Of a stretch of 64,000 bases of DNA, positions 63,261-64,000 are shown in pieces. The position numbers were made by a program, and so were the translations under genes. The DNA comes from Psococerastis gibbosa (Eukaryota; Arthropoda; Insecta; Psocodea; Psocidae): NCBI GenBank assembly GCA_963971405.1, contig OZ020491.1, positions 10,596,855 to 10,660,854 on the forward strand, written 5' to 3'. Numbering within the stretch: the first letter of the stretch is position 1; each line of letters begins with the position of its first letter. The notes under the pieces are model-generated. The model was not told the origin of the DNA. It saw only the letters and a list, made by a program, of their open reading frames with translations, and searched no databases.

Positions 63261-63475
63261 CAGGACATGTAGACTAGTGGTACGGACTCTGACTTTCACC
63301 CGAACGGTTGTTGGTTCGAGTCCCACACTACCTACATTTTCTGGCCATGCTTCGGAGGGCATGTGAAGCAGGCGGTCCCGGGTCTTCCTAGTTGAGTGTA
63401 AGAGAGGGCTTATAGCCCTAACTCCGCTGGGTTGGCTTAGTAATTGAAGAATAAAGTCCTTATTTATTTATTTTA
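63261..63475 (+). mobile_element. SINE-A, full-length reference copy
   Basis: CAGGACATGTAGACTAGTGG (A-box region), GGTTCGAGTCC at 63312-63322 (perfect B box), GGCGGTCCCGGGTCTTCCTA, TATAGCCCTAACTCCGCTGG and a TTATTTATTTATTTT-type tail. About 215 bp. Confidence 0.85.
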
Positions 63476-63877
63476 CTCGAGGCTGGGGGGGGGGGGCAAG
63501 TTGGACCGTGCCCCCCCCCCCCAACTTTATACCCCTGGTCAGGTTCTTTTCTATTTCAACGATAAAGGCTTTCATTTTTTTTTCTCGGGATTTATGAGTT
63601 TTGCCAGTCGGTAGAGAATTTTTTTCCCCGAATAAGAGGATACCAACTACTCATTTTTAATTTTTTGGAAGTGGCTTGCTAATTAAGGTATCGATATGCA
63701 GTATGGAGCTAGCACTAATCGTAATTGTAGTTGTAGTCGGGACCCAGGCCGCAATTTGGGCCCATAGCTAGCACTTGCACTAGCACTAGCAGTTGGGCGA
63801 CGGTTTTTGAAAGCTTGGACCTAACCTAACCTTGAATTGTTTTCACGCCTTCAAGAAATGTCACCAAATGGTGTTAG

Positions 63878-64000
63878 CGATGGCGGATCCACAGGGGGTC
63901 ATGACCCCCCCCCCCTAAATTAGTAAATTCATATGATAGTAAAACTTTTTTTTAAATCTATAAAACTCAAATTTTCAACAACAAAAATTACCTTGTAAAC
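63878..64000 (+). mobile_element. Possible hAT-like left end at the window edge
   Basis: CGATGGCGGATCCACAGGGG followed by a C run resembles the CAGTGGCGGATCCAG... end type of hAT elements and the ends at 39562/40597. It runs off the right edge. Confidence 0.4.

Larger units (their letters stand above)
46344..64000. other. Right-hand 17.7 kb without a recognised exon, probably TBL2 intron 2
   Basis: No frame here matches the WD repeats expected after TBL2 residue 106. Repeats are listed separately. 48540-49550, 49720-50020, 50170-51260, 51960-52460, 54510-55920 and 56120-57150 show nothing I can name beyond AT-rich DNA and homopolymer runs. Confidence 0.55.

Overview
The window is nuclear DNA of an animal. 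It is AT-rich, has spliced genes with canonical GT-AG introns, and is crowded with short transposon relics. The proteins are closest in character to those of invertebrate bilaterians. The exact group cannot be read from the sequence; a marine invertebrate such as a tunicate is only a guess. No complete LTR element, virus copy, CRISPR array, operon or rRNA was seen.

Four conserved genes are supported, all by exon-by-exon reading with matching splice phases. (1) DDX47, a DEAD-box RNA helicase, on the minus strand: five exons from 5092 down to 322, with the rest beyond the left edge. (2) CNOT3, a CCR4-NOT subunit, on the plus strand: ten coding exons from 5736 to 21724, complete, 605 residues. 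(3) A CHCHD2/CHCHD10 twin-CX9C mitochondrial protein on the minus strand: three exons from 33413 to 31611, complete, 145 residues. (4) The start of TBL2, a membrane-anchored WD-repeat protein, on the plus strand: exon 1 at 33982-34123 and exon 2 at 46167-46343, with no later exon recognised before 64000.

The genes form two head-to-head pairs. DDX47/CNOT3 are separated by 643 bp and CHCHD2/TBL2 by 568 bp. Each gap holds a CCAAT box and the second also holds a CACGTG E-box. CNOT3 and CHCHD2 converge across about 9.9 kb without a convincing gene.

Nearly everything else is mobile DNA. There are two SINE families, here called SINE-A (tRNA-like A and B boxes, AAAT-rich tail) and SINE-B (poly-A tail). 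There are 3' fragments of several LINE lineages and a decayed mariner transposase. Hairpin MITE families were given working names: family A has termini starting GGCG or GGCC with 3-bp TTA/TAA target duplications, Harbinger-like. Family B has GCAGCCTGATC termini. Families C, M, F and others are also present. There are also several hAT-like elements with 8-bp target duplications. Many are nested inside one another (A in B, B in B, a TTAA-flanked element in B, hAT in LINE, hAT in a tandem array, SINE in A), which allows relative dating. The right end carries a 173-bp tandem array split by a hAT-like insertion.

Nothing here establishes a new biochemical system. The strongest unusual signals are the nested palindromic elements, the interrupted 173-bp array, a MITE ending 27 bp before a CNOT3 splice acceptor, and the very large TBL2 introns. 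All family names other than standard superfamilies are working labels made from this window alone.
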